A stretch of 64,000 nucleotides of DNA from contig JAEVLN010000016.1 in NCBI GenBank assembly GCA_018350325.1, forward strand, positions 2,035,682 through 2,099,681, read 5' to 3'. A model generated the notes under the pieces. That model searched no databases. It was not told where the DNA came from and saw only the letters and a list, made by a program, of their open reading frames with translations. The DNA is from Globodera rostochiensis. Lineage: Eukaryota; Nematoda; Chromadorea; Rhabditida; Heteroderidae. Shown piece after piece: positions 37,201-48,849 of the stretch. How positions within the stretch are numbered: the stretch's first letter is position 1; every line of letters begins with the position of its first letter. The position numbers and the translations under genes were made by a program.

Positions 37201-38987
37201 ACAATAATTTGTAATACAAATGAATGTTGCGATTAAATTATAATAGATTAAGTATAAAATTTAGCCGAATCGCATTTCAAAATTATATTAAATAAATTAT
37301 TTATTTCCATCTTGTTCTTAAAATAAATAATTAAATGAATTAAGCATAAAAATGCAATTGATTGTTTGAAAACAAAATTTTATTGTTTTATTAATTTAAA
37401 AAAGCTGCAAATTCAAATGAAACATATTTTTAAATTAATTCATAAGTTTTATTAATATAAAGTAAAATATACGTTGTTTTATTGACAACCAAAATATAAA
37501 GTTTATTTGTATGGAATTAATAAGGTCATACATAGCTAAGTGAAATAAATATTTTTGGATAATATTGCTTTAAAAAAAATTTATAAGATTTTTACTTTGT
37601 ATTTTATTATTTTTAGATATATAAAATGTTAATAATTTTTTTATAAATATAAATATTAAGACTTATAAAATTACATTTATTGGGTTTTAACCATTTCAAA
37701 TTAAAAAACTGGTGCCAACTGGATACCAACAAACAAATAAGCGAAGGAACGGCCATCCACTTAGGGTCGTGGCATGCTTTTGGTTTTCAGCTATCCAATC
37801 TGATATACGTTTGTTATAAAATTTATTTCGAATACAAATTCTTTCTAAAATTTGTTTAAATTTGTGTAGGTTACGCTTTTTAGTAGAGATTAGCAATTCT
37901 TTTAATTTTTTTTTGTGAGTATAGTTATAATGCAATGTGTGTCAAATTTACGAATTTTTCTGTGGTTGCTTTTAATGTCATTTAATTAATTAAGATTTTT
38001 TTACTGCTCTTCAGCTTTTCAATTACAATTTTTAATCGGTTTCTTTCAGTATAAATCTGGCAGGGATTCGGTTCGCAATGACGGGTTTTTTAAATTATTT
38101 AAATTTTAAAACAAATATTGACAACTAATAATGGCAAATTTTGGCGCAAACAGTTTTTCATTCTATAAATATTTTAAACAAATTTGCTGACATTTTTTTA
38201 CTATTTAAGATTATTACATTAGTTTAAATAAATCGTTCTTTTTTTATATTCATGAATATTTATTATTTTCAAACGTTTTGTCTTTAATATCTTCTTTATT
38301 AAGATAAAAATAAATATTGATTAGATAATTTGGCAGTCGTGTAAAATTAAAAAATGCCATTTATATATTCTTAGCTTATCATGATTTCGAAGATTATGCA
38401 AATTATAAAAAATCACAATACAACAAAAAATCAATACAAAGATAATTTTAAAAAACCTGAATATGTCACAAAAATAGCAAGGATTGCAAAATAAATTTTG
38501 CTTTTTACGACAATAACTGTTAACCTTTTAAATGATTAATCCATAATTTTTGCTAAATAATATTTTTTATTACAATAAAGAATATTTGCAGCACTTACAT
38601 AATTTAAAAAATAGAACACTATCTATAAAATCCATTTTTGCTTAATTTGAGAAAAAATGTAAATACCTTAACTAAAAAAATAAAAGAGTCAATAAATCAA
38701 GAATAAAATTACGAGGTCGAGTAGATTTTCATTAAACACCTAATAATAGAATATTTTTGAAATTGAATAAAAATAAATATAAAGTCACAAGTAAGATAAA
38801 ATGCAGCATAATATTCTTCTTATAAATTAAAAGCATAAAAACAATAATTGATCAGATTGCCTAGTCAAGTAGAAAATTGCTAAATTTTAATTAAAAAATA
38901 ATATCAAAATTATTTTACAGGGTTTTTAATAAAATAAACTGGTCTCGACATTTTACTAATATTTTCTCGTTAAAATTATAAAATTTT

Positions 38988-39412
38988 AATAATCATTAAA
39001 CTATTAAATTGTGATTTTAATCTCTCTTACATTTTGTGTGTTTAACTGCCCATTTCAATGATCGAGAGAATAAGTCGAACAAAAAATTTCATACCAATAA
39101 AAATAAATTATATATTTTTATTAAAAAATCAAATATTAAAAAGACAATAATGTTATAAATAAGGAAATTAAAATACGCTTTAATTGTTGATAATTTATTT
39201 TGTATATTGTAAAAAATAATTTATCTGACAAAAATATTAAAAGATTGCTACATCGAACGTAAATAAAACATAAAAATCTAATAAAACAAACATTTATTTA
39301 AACTTAAATCTAAACAAAATTTCTTCAGAATAATACAATAATACAATTATTAAAGAAAAAGGTACACTGTTTTATGAACCTTACTATACAGTAACAGTTA
39401 ATTAGATTCAAT
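38988..39412 (-). repeat. Long inverted-repeat family member, right copy (~425 bp)
   Basis: Reverse-complement counterpart of 9738-10150, with the same ordered anchor blocks. No coding potential. The two copies lie about 29 kb apart in opposite orientation. Confidence 0.75.
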
Positions 39413-39553
39413 GGGTTTGGGGTTCGACATTTGCAAAACCTGAGCTCGGATTCGTGCCCTACATTTAGATTTACCCTAGAAATAATGCATTTTTAAAGAA
39501 ATTTTGGGAAATAAATTATAAAAATCAAAATTTTTAATATTTTTTCGGCCGAG

Positions 39554-39605
39554 ACTCCAATTCTTTATGATTGCCGCAAACTCCAATTCTTTATGATTGC
39601 CGCAA
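39554..39605. repeat. 26-bp tandem duplication
   Basis: Two exact adjacent copies of a 26-bp unit beginning ACTCCAATTCTTTATGATTG, just downstream of the minus-strand exon pair at 39642-39875. Confidence 0.85.
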
Positions 39606-39641
39606 TTTTTTTACAAGAAATAGATTGAGATTTTTACAAAT

Positions 39642-39875
39642 CTAGCTTTTTAAATTCAAAAAATTTGAGTTGATAGATAAAAACAGGAATGAATTATTAT
39701 CGGCGAGTCGAACTATCGGCGAGTCAACCGTCGGCTAGGCAAAGTTGTGGGTAATAAAAAGTTATCCTTTTGTGTGGGAAACACCTACGGAATCTTCTAA
39801 ACCATATATATATCTAGGATAGAATTCTTCTAAACGCCTTTCGATATGCTCTTTTTCTTTTGTAACATCCAGCTT
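39642..39875 (-). CDS. Two C-terminal exons of an unidentified minus-strand gene
   Basis: Exon A (39789-39875, 29 codons) lies between a strong acceptor (ACAACTCACTGCAG) and a strong donor (GTAGGTG). It reads KLDVTKEKEHIERRLEEFYP then RYIYGLEDS. A 54-bp intron follows. Exon B (39642-39734, after TTTGCCTAG) continues in phase PTVDSPIVRLADNNSFLFLS and on to a TAG. The highly charged first part could form a helix or coiled coil. Exon B overlaps a run of about three 16-bp near-repeats (TCGGCGAGTC...), which is odd for coding DNA. Upstream exons are not identified and no family is recognised. Confidence 0.48.
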
Positions 39876-40879
39876 CTGCAGTGAGTTGTAGTAAGAAAAA
39901 AGTTGTGTTGAGGCGCTGCTTCATCACGCCAATGTAAAAAAATATAATCACTGATTAATATTGTAATTACAATTATTTTATCTAAATTTTTAGCCAAAAT
40001 TATGAAAGATTTTAATTTACGTAAAGATTGTTATGATAGATATTATTTTTTGTAAATAATTATGATGTCGGATACGTTGCTGATCAATAACCTTGAGTTA
40101 AATTTTGTCAATAAAATTGTTTGTTACACGAAGTTGGTTTATTTGTTTGCCAAATAGTTTTAAATTTGAACCAACAAAAAAACAAACCCTGTTAATCTTC
40201 ATTTTTTCAAATTTAAATTTAAGCTGTGATTTTTATTCGCAAATTTTTCTAACATTCATTCTTTGGTAAATCTTATTAAAATAAATCTAATGCAAATGAT
40301 TGACTAAATGTTATTTTTAATTAAGAAGTTAATGGCGTAAGAAAGCTTTTCTCCGTTCAATTTTTTACCGGTCTTATGTTTTTTTAATTATAGCTAAGTT
40401 TTCATTTATCAATCAATAATTATATAATATAATCATACATGGAAAAGTTTATAAAAATTTTGTAAAATGTATTTAATGAGCTCGACTTTGATAAATAACC
40501 CATTTTGCCAATCTCTTTTTGTTCAATAATTTTTTAGCTGAATTTAAAAACTGTTGAACATAAATTTTTTGTTTTTGACGAACTTTTTTGTAAGGAAACA
40601 GTGTGGAATTATTTTTTACTTAAGGTAGGTTTTTTAATTCATATTACCTTCATTAGAATAGGCATATTGCCGGATAGATGTTTTTATAAAAATGAAAATT
40701 TTTTTTGACGAATAATAATTATATTCTAGTAATATTTTATTAGACTCGTGCCATTTTTGTCTTGTTTTTATTTTTCTAACTGTTATATTCTGATTTCTAA
40801 ATCATTTTATTATTTTCGTAAAACTATTATTTTATTATCTGTCAGCTTATTATTAATTTATGAAGTTATTATTAACATC

Positions 40880-40936
40880 TTATTTAGTCTCGCCCCATGC
40901 TCCATCCATAATTGATCGTGCAACATTCCCATTCGA
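40880..40936 (-). CDS. Candidate terminal exon, minus strand
   Basis: After a good acceptor (GAATTCTTCCTAG) the minus frame reads SNGNVARSIMDGAWGETK plus TAA, exactly 19 codons. A longer overlapping frame (FEEPFEFFLVEWECCTINYG...) is also open. No family recognised. Confidence 0.33.
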   Translation of the reverse strand, partial: SNGNVARSIMDGAWGETK

Positions 40937-41438
40937 CTAGGAAGAATTCAAATGGCTCTTCGAAAAAGTGACAGTTTTATAATTACAAAATTTCTTTAAG
41001 TTTAATTTTTTATATATTTCACAAGCTGATTACATTTATTTATCGTTATAGATTTTTTCAAAACAAAATCAATTTAATTAACTTTATTGATATTTATAAG
41101 ATATTAATATATTACATTGTACGGCTTGTTTTTTTTAATTTTATTTTTATCAAAAAATTAAATTGATTCATTTTGATAAATTATAAATATTAATCAAATT
41201 ATGAATTGAAGGCTCGATGCCCTCATTGGAATTTTTTGTTACCTGTCTTCGAATATATAATTTAATATTCTGATGTGAATTGCGCGGTCGGGGTCACACC
41301 CCCTAGTTCTTAGATTCTTTGTTGAATAAAAAAAAATTTAGCCAAAACATAAGCTAATAATGATGTGCCCTTTAATAAAAATATGGAAACATTACTACTT
41401 GGGGCGGACGATCTTTAGCTCATCTACAACAGCTTTAC

Positions 41439-41497
41439 CTCAGAACAGGCAGAGGTGATTTAACGCAGAAGCCACCATTGAAACAGTTGTTTCCATT
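41439..41497 (-). CDS. Candidate EGF-like exon, minus strand
   Basis: The minus frame NGNNCFNGGFCVKSPLPVLR contains C-x-N-G-G-x-C, the signature of the second and third cysteines of an EGF-like module. It is bounded by an acceptor-like CATTTGGAG and a good donor GAG-GTAAAGC. EGF modules occur in secreted or membrane proteins. The rest of the module (CxC..G..G..C) would be on the next exon, which I could not identify. The plus strand is also open here (HLQQLYLRTGRGDLTQKPPL... after GATCTTTAG), so the call rests on the motif. Confidence 0.4.
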
Positions 41498-42609
41498 CTC
41501 CAAATGAGATAAATTTAAAACAAATAATTCTGAAAAAATTAACATCCTCTTACAACTAAGAAAAACAATAAATATGCATATTACTTTATTTGATTAAACA
41601 AAAAAATGTTTGATGTACTAAATATTTGATAAAAAGATTTTAAAGAAAAAAATTGTAAAAATAAATTAATAACTTCTACAAAAATAGCCTTTTGCTTGCC
41701 GCTGATAGTACAATAAAATTATCGTTTTAAAATTTAATTATAACAACATACTTAATAAGAGATTGAAAACACATTGCCCAGACAGATTTTCATTTATCCA
41801 AATGATCTAATTCTCATAATTCAAATACAGGAGAACAATGAATATTTTACGCAAAATTCAATGAAAGTGTTAAGTTAACATTTATTATAAGTTTATTTAA
41901 TGGATAATTCAATAATGAGTCTAATAATACTTACCAACATGTACACAAAAAGTTATACAACATTTTGCAAAAATAGTTAAAGAAATCATCATTTGTTAAA
42001 ATTTTTTACTATCAAAATAAGCCGTTATTACGGCCTCTGCTATTCTATAATAAATAAATTTAATACTATTAAAAAAAAAGTATTACATTTAAGTTTATAA
42101 TTTGGTGCAAATACTTGATTAGAGAAAATAAACATTGCCGATTTTAACAAAAGTTTGTCGCAGTGAAAAATTATTACTTAAATATAGTCATTTGATTAAA
42201 AAACTAAATTATATAAAATATTATAAATAATAAGTTGTATCCTAGACTATTTAAAAAAGTATGTTGTTATTTTACAATAAACATATCATAATACAAAAAT
42301 TCAAAATCATATTGGGCGATTACGAATTACAACAAGCTGGCACCGAAAACGAAATTTGTCGTGGTGTATTAAAATATAACATATTTTTCAATATTAAGAT
42401 TATAATTTAAATCAATTATTAAATTTGTAAATGTCAAAATAACCAGAAATGGTCGATTTTTATAAAGATGTTTACTAAATAAAAAATACACAATATTTAT
42501 AATTAAAAACGGCAGAAATACAAATTAAAACAATTAATTCGTCTCTTTAAATATTTAAAGGTACTTTTAAGAGTATTATGTTTTACCAATTCAAAAAATT
42601 AATATTTTA

Positions 42610-42720
42610 AACATTTTCTCAACTCGATCGATGCAATAATTGTCACAGACGGTGGATCCAACAAGAGGCCAACAACAATAGCGCAGCTGGGCATTGGCTA
42701 ATTCCGGCCAATTTCACTCT
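42610..42720. CDS. Candidate exon, possible vWA-like segment on plus strand
   Basis: The plus frame contains SIDAIIVTDGGSNKRPTTIA then QLGIG and stop. The hydrophobic-VTDGGSN pattern is like the fourth strand of a von Willebrand A domain. The minus frame (NWPELANAQLRYCCWPLVGS, continuing TVCDNYCIDRVEKMFK) is also open for about 39 codons. The segment is too short to confirm either, and splice sites are not clear. Confidence 0.27.
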
Positions 42721-42879
42721 AATAATAATAAATTTAACTTATTATTAAACGAACACTACTTAAAAATTGTTATTCTTGTACGTTTATAACATAAAGAAAA
42801 ACATCGTGCATTATAAATAAACAAAAGACAAATCAAGAAATAAGATCCTCCATAAATCTTCTCTAATTTTTTAATATCG

Positions 42880-42909
42880 GTCTCGGGGGTTCGAATCCCT
42901 CTGGGAGTG
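42880..42909 (+). pseudogene. tRNA 3'-half fragment (T arm and acceptor strand)
   Basis: GGGGGTTCGAATCCCTC forms a canonical TΨC arm, followed by TGGGAGT and a G discriminator-like base. No pairing 5' acceptor strand, D arm or anticodon arm is present within the preceding 80 bp. It is a relic or a chance match, not a functional tRNA. Confidence 0.4.
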
Positions 42910-45900
42910 TCATTTAATAGACGTATTGTAAAATTTACAAAATACAGAAAAAATGATTAATTATTTAAAATATAAATAGTGATTATTATTTTTAAATGAA
43001 TATTTTGCTTCAAAAATGTTTTAAGAATAAGAAAAGAAAGTATTTTGTCATTTTAAAATTTAACATTATATTTTGCCGTAAAATATTGGCGCGTCGAGTA
43101 AATTACAATGAGTTACTTTTTCATCTACGTTTAAATTCAATGTCTTTTCTTTACAAATTTACGTTCGTAATTACGCTGCCGAGTTTGACTTTTTAAATGC
43201 ATAATAATTTATTTTAAATCTAATAAAAAACTAGTAATTAAATTTGTTTTGTTAATCCTAATGCGAAACTCGGCAGTTGTAAATATTGTCATAAAAGTTT
43301 TTTAAAATTTATTTGTTTTAGAAATGTGATTCTTTGATAAGAAATATTTATATGAATATTAATTTATTTATTTTTAAGTGAACTGTATTATTAATTTATA
43401 TTTTTTCCATAAGTAGATTTTAATCAATAAAATTCAATGCATTATTTATTATTTATTATTTTTATTTATAGATTTTGCCGCATTTGGCTTCGTTGTATCA
43501 ATTGATTGCACATACGATCCCGTTTGTCAACACTTTATGTCGATAGCGATAAAGCATTTCAAGGTTATATCTTAAGCAATGATTGATGTTTTTCTTTTCT
43601 AAATATAATAATGTCAAAAATTTCTTTGTTAAAAGTAATACTATCATTATTTGATCTGAATTTCGCGTATTATTTAAACTTAATTGAGATGAGAGCACCA
43701 GACTATTAATCTTTTTTGCAAATTTTTAAGTAAATAGACTAATAAATTCTATGTGTCTTATTTTTATTTAGAGAGTTGTAGCTTAACTTTAAACTTTGGG
43801 TTTCCGAAGTCGCCGACCTCTAAACACTAATGCGTTGAACACCCAAAGAATTATTGTCTTTGAAATTAATTTATAATTAGAAAAATCTTTAAATGTAAGT
43901 AAACTTACTTATAAACAAATTATTTGAAGATCGATTTTTATATTATATGTTATAGTGTAAGGTAATTTATTAAATTATTTGCTCAGCTTTGTCTAAATTT
44001 GCGTAATTTATATTAATTTTACTTTGTCTGATCACACAAAAGATGTTATTTATATTAATGCAATTTTTCTTGTTTTGTTTGTTTGAAAATATTTGTCTCT
44101 GTCGCAATAAACATAAAATTTTAAATGTTTTTGTTTTAACGGCATTAAACGCTGGTGTTTTTAAATTTCATTTTATTTGAATGATACATATGAATTCCTT
44201 TATCTTTTACTTGAATTGTGCACCTGTCAAGTCGTTTTTGTTGAACTCTGTATTTGCTGTTCATTATTGGTGGAATTGTAACATATTTTATTTATCATTT
44301 TTCTTAAATTGTATTCACAATGAAGTAAATTAAATATTTGTCTCTTTTTAATTGAGTAAGCCAGTGCTTTGGAAAATCATATACTTTTACATTTAATAAA
44401 TGCTATTTTTAGGTTTTACCTATTTTTCAAAGCTTTGTTTTGGCGAGCTATGCACGAAACCCATGTTTTTAGCCAGAAATTTCTTCGTTTTAACGAGGCA
44501 ATTTGAACCCTAGAACCGAACCAAAACTTTTCGGATAAGCGAATCGGAACCCAAAAAACCCCGGTTCTGCATATAATGGACGAATTGTATTTATGTGAAA
44601 CAATTAATAAATATAAAACAAAAAAGCTTAATTAAATTAAAAAATTATAAATATTGTTTCATTAATAAATGAAATGTTAATCAAATCAAAATTGCTGGAA
44701 TTAGAGCGGGCGGACACAAGCGCAATCATTGTCTTCTATAAGCCGAATTACCAAATTTTCTAACAAGATTTACATAATTGATAATTATTATAAATCAAAG
44801 TGGGAATTAATATAATTCAATTTCCGCAAATTAAAACTTATTTCAAAAATAAACCAAACCTGTCAACTAAAGATAAATTTAATAAAAAATCATAATACCT
44901 AATCAAAACCATCTTAAAAGTTCAAGAACAAAGTACAAAACTAATAAAAAATACTAATATTCAATGCCACCCTTTTATTCCATCACCTGATCGTCTCATA
45001 GCCTCACATCACATTTTGGCGTGAATCAAGATCATCACCTAAAACCAACCGTCTAATTCTTAATAATTAAAATCATTATTTGCAAATGTTATTGTTCATC
45101 TATTTAACGGTAAAGAAATTATACGCCGTGTTGCATTTTAATTAAAAGCCAAATTTTAAAAGAAATTAAAACTGAAAATAAAGATTTCAATTCAGTTATT
45201 GGAGAACTGATCTGTTCCTTAATAATGAAATTAAATTATGCCACACTAATTAAAATCAATTAATTCTATTCATATTATTTTTAACAAAAGAGGTTAAACG
45301 CACAGAGTGAATGCTATTTGGCTTTCTTTCTTCGTTTTCCACTTCAGAAACACTTCAAATATGCAACTACCCAAATGAAATAAGAAATTAAAAGTTTTTA
45401 CAAATTACAGTCTATAAAGCCTATAAATATTAAAAATGTAAAATCTAATATTACAACAAATTTATTTTAACGCATTAAACATGCACAATTATACAAATGG
45501 ATTTGTATTAAGATCAAACGACGGCATGAATTGGTGATACCTCAAATCATCATATTATCATATTTAAAAGGTACAAAAAGCTATAAGAATTATGTAAATT
45601 CAAAATATTTTAATTGATACGACAATTAATTTTTTATAAAGTCGTTATAACGCATAGAGACAAATATAAAATACTTAAATTATTATAACCCAAAGTTAAA
45701 ATTTTTTTAAGTGAAACTTTACAAAAGCAAAGTATTAAAAAAATAAGTACAGCATTTTCTGGTCACAAATAAAAAAACTAAATTATAACTAACTAATTAC
45801 ATTTCTTAATTAATCCTAAAAAACGTCTACGGCCAATCGGAATTGTATTTCGAAGGAATAAAAAATTAATTACCTGACAAACAAACAATTTTTAAAGATT

Positions 45901-46300
45901 TAAATTCAAATCACATTAATTGGTAATTAAATAAGAAATTGGCAAGTCGTGCAACCAATGTTAACGTGTGATCAAATTTCCATTACTGCATGATTGATAC
46001 AGGATCGCAGGCTACAAGAATTATTAATAAAAAAGAATAAATTCACACGATGATCAAATTTATAAGAAACTCTAATAAATAAAATATATGCAAGAACAAT
46101 AAATGGAAAGAAAAATAACTAACAATAATAATAAAAAAACAAATAAATTAAAATAATTAGAAAACGAACAATCGGCATCAACTCCCGTTAAAATGCTTAT
46201 TTTGCATCAAAAAATGACTGAAACGTTTTTTTGTTAGATATCGCAGCCTTGCCAAAAAAAAGTTTCTTATATTACATGTAAATAAACTCGAAATTAATAA
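42910..46300. other. AT-rich interval with a transposon-like scrap
   Basis: No supported gene. About 43835-44010 is the diverged direct duplicate of 30540-30700. At about 44510-44570 a short AGAACCG...CGGTTCT inverted-repeat block with several GAACC motifs looks like a scrap of a hAT-like element. An island at 44995-45055 has a minus acceptor (GGTTTTAG) but only a short open frame. Confidence 0.4.
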
Positions 46301-46308
46301 CGATTACC

Positions 46309-46452
46309 TTAACTATAATTAACAAGCTCGACAACAGCTACGTCATTGACCAACAGCGGAGACACTCTTGGATAGTAGCAACTTAAGCAGACATAATACT
46401 GGCTACCATAGCAGGTGCCGCAGATCAATCTTTTCAAGTGAGCAATACAAAA
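46309..46452 (-). CDS. Candidate Cys-rich exon with C-x2-C-x7-C-x2-C
   Basis: The minus frame is open for 47 codons to a TAA at 46309-46311. It reads FCIAHLKRLICGTCYGSQYY then VCLSCYYPRVSPLLVNDVAV and VELVNYS. The four-cysteine spacing resembles a zinc-ribbon-type knuckle. The plus strand is partly open too (LDNSYVIDQQRRHSWI before a GTAGCA donor). No start codon or strong acceptor fixes the 5' end. Confidence 0.33.
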   Translation of the reverse strand, partial: FCIAHLKRLICGTCYGSQYYVCLSCYYPRVSPLLVNDVAVVELVNYS

Positions 46453-47578
46453 TTAACTGATTATATCTTCAAGCAAAAAAAATTTCGTTCCCAAATAACC
46501 TAAGTAAAGAATTTATAAATTAATATTTTATTTACAAATCTAAAAGTTTCAAAAAAAATTAATGCCAACACTAATATAAGTTTAGCCTTTATATAATATT
46601 AAAATAAATACAATATGTAACAAACTAATTATGAACTTGTAACGATTCTTTTTATTATTTTTAAAATATTCAAATTATTTTGGAAGTATAATTCAAAAAA
46701 GCGGATTTTGAAGATTATGAACCTAAACATATGGAGGCCATTGTAATTAATTCAATAAATTTAAAAATTATACAAGTAAATTTATTATGTTTAATAAAAA
46801 ACAATATAATAAATAATTGTTTTAAATAAAGTTACGTGCAAACAAATTAAATTTTATGTTTTTTAAGTAAAAATATCATCATTATTAATTAATGAATTCA
46901 TAATCGCATTCATTCATACATACACCCCTTTAGAAATGGCAATGGTAGGACAGGCCGACTCATGGTCAGTGTAATATGAAAATTATTGACTCACAAGTTT
47001 GGTAGATAAACTACGTAAAATTGATTATTCAAAATTAATTTATCTATATTTTGAAACGACTAAAAAAAGATCAAATATCAAACCTACAAATTTTCAAATT
47101 CATTAAAAAAAATCGGGTATCCAAACTTAGTTGGCACCCTAAATAAAATATAAAATATAATCAAAACTGTGTTTGCTTGAAACATGACGAACAAGCAACA
47201 TGATAAATTTTATATAAAAAAGTAATATTAAAGTGTATTCTAAACCAAATGTCTTAATATTTTAAACCTTTTTTCACATTTTGGTGAGATTTTTACAAAG
47301 TAACTTAATAAAAAAATTATATACATAAAAATGTTTTTAATCTTTTTATGAAAACATATTTAACGATACACAATAACAAAAATTTCAAAGCATTTTTTAT
47401 AAAAGCTACGTAAAATAAAAGAATTGTAAGCACTTACGCAAAAATGTATTAGTTTAAAACATTCATTTTTAATGAATTTCTTGATTAATCTACAAAAAAC
47501 TAGAGTTTATTCAAATTATGTTTACAACAAAATAAAAAAAAACTTTAAAATTGCAAAGCCTTTTAAAGGAAGTCTTCT

Positions 47579-47767
47579 ATGAGCAGCAGCAGCAAAATCA
47601 ACAGAAAATCAACGGATGCGACCTCAAAACAAACGGCTGCGCCTTCTAAATATGAGGCGAAGCGAAAACAATTCTAATTGAGGAGCCAGAGGGAACTCAA
47701 GTCCGTACTTCATTCGGCCCATGAACGCAATTATGACATTCCAATCGGTGATTTGACAACAATCTAA
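47579..47767. CDS. Candidate coding island, strand unresolved
   Basis: On the plus strand an ATG opens MSSSSKINRKSTDATSKQTA ... KRKQF, then a single TAA, and the same frame continues LRSQRELKSVLHSAHERNYD to a second stop. This would fit a gene fragment with one nonsense mutation. On the minus strand, after a good acceptor (GCTCCTCAATTAG), the frame reads NCFRFASYLEGAAVCFE before a GTCGCA donor. I cannot choose. Confidence 0.3.
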
Positions 47768-48409
47768 CATCTTATCAAATAATTACTAAGCTCGTGCACC
47801 CTAATTAAACCATATTCTCAAATTAATAAAAACAGGTTTTTATATTTTTAAATATTAACCTGAATCCAAGATATAAATATAATGCAAAACATGCTAAAAA
47901 TTATTTATCTAATTGTATTTACATTATAATAATTTACTAAATAAAACAAAAAACAAAATTCCAACAATGTAAAACTTTTTGAGGCAGCATGTATAGAAGC
48001 TATTAGACTAAATGGACTGTAACAAAATCTTAGATGGCCACTACATATTTACTCATAAAATGTTTAGTAATTAAAAAATAAATCTAAAAAGCCATTTAGA
48101 AAATACTATTAAAGGGTGCATTGCACGAAACGTTGAATTGGAAATCAGTAACGGAATAGCAATCGCCGAGACCAATAATTATAAAAATAAAATTATTAAA
48201 TTATTACATTATTTTCTGAACTATTTAATAAATTAATAATACAATTATTGTAAATGCTTAGAAAATTGTGGAACCCAATGGCAAAACGGGATGAGTGGAG
48301 GCGCCAGTAAAAATAAGTATTTATAAATAAGAAAATATTATACTATTATACTACAAGTAATAAAAATAAAATAAAAGTTTTAAAAGTTTAAATACCGGTT
48401 GTGAATTTT

Positions 48410-48780
48410 CAAATTCGACCTAGCAAGGGTCGAAAAGTCTAACGGCACCAAAATCGCATCCCCTTTTTGGCTAGTTGGTGGGGTAAAAGTGATTTAAAGC
48501 AGGGTAATGAAGCTCTATGGCTTTGGAGAAAGGGCACAACTAGACAAAATTTGGGTTCAAATGTTAAATGTTGGGTGGGAGTAGGTCTAAATGCCTTTGA
48601 CTTATTCGAACGAGAAAAGTTTTGGAGAAATCGCAAAAACGATGGACTTTGCTCGGAACGGGTCGGTGATGGTTGTTTTGGTTGATTTTGTGGTAGGAGA
48701 TGTGCCAGGGAGTGGCCTTCAAAAAGATATAAAATATGTGGGGGTTGGTAGTTGAGGGTCAAAATGGGGAGTCCAACCAA
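48410..48780. other. GC-richer unclassified block
   Basis: About 370 bp, much less AT-rich than its surroundings. It is open on both strands (134 codons minus, 72 codons plus), and a short hairpin (TTCGACC...GGTCGAA) lies at its left edge. No catalytic motif, terminal repeat or target duplication was found. The minus frame starts MNSMLKCKFLLFIIHPKHMY and is Pro/Ser/Leu-rich. Likely an old insertion. Identity unknown. Confidence 0.35.
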
Positions 48781-48849
48781 TTTATACATATGCTTGGGGT
48801 GAATAATGAAAAGTAGGAATTTGCATTTAAGCATTGAATTCATATAAAT

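Larger units (their letters stand above)
34206..39640. other. Long AT-rich interval with isolated islands
   Basis: Mostly featureless AT-rich DNA. An island at 35360-35520 is open on plus for about 60 codons (DIYGLGSQLKWTTHPKTCVN...) and in another frame from an ATG at about 35400 (MDHPSEDVRKLHYKNLRQRA...), without splice support. Short islands at 36490-36530 and 36655-36700 and a minus frame at 37696-37935 (ends ...GWPFLRLFVCWYPVGTSF) are not decisive. The inverted-repeat partner (38988-39412) is listed separately. Confidence 0.4.

Noticed and set aside
48439..48843. 134-codon minus ORF as a protein gene
   Set aside because: Ser/Pro/Leu-rich, open on both strands, no start context, domain or splice support. 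Left as an unclassified GC-rich block.
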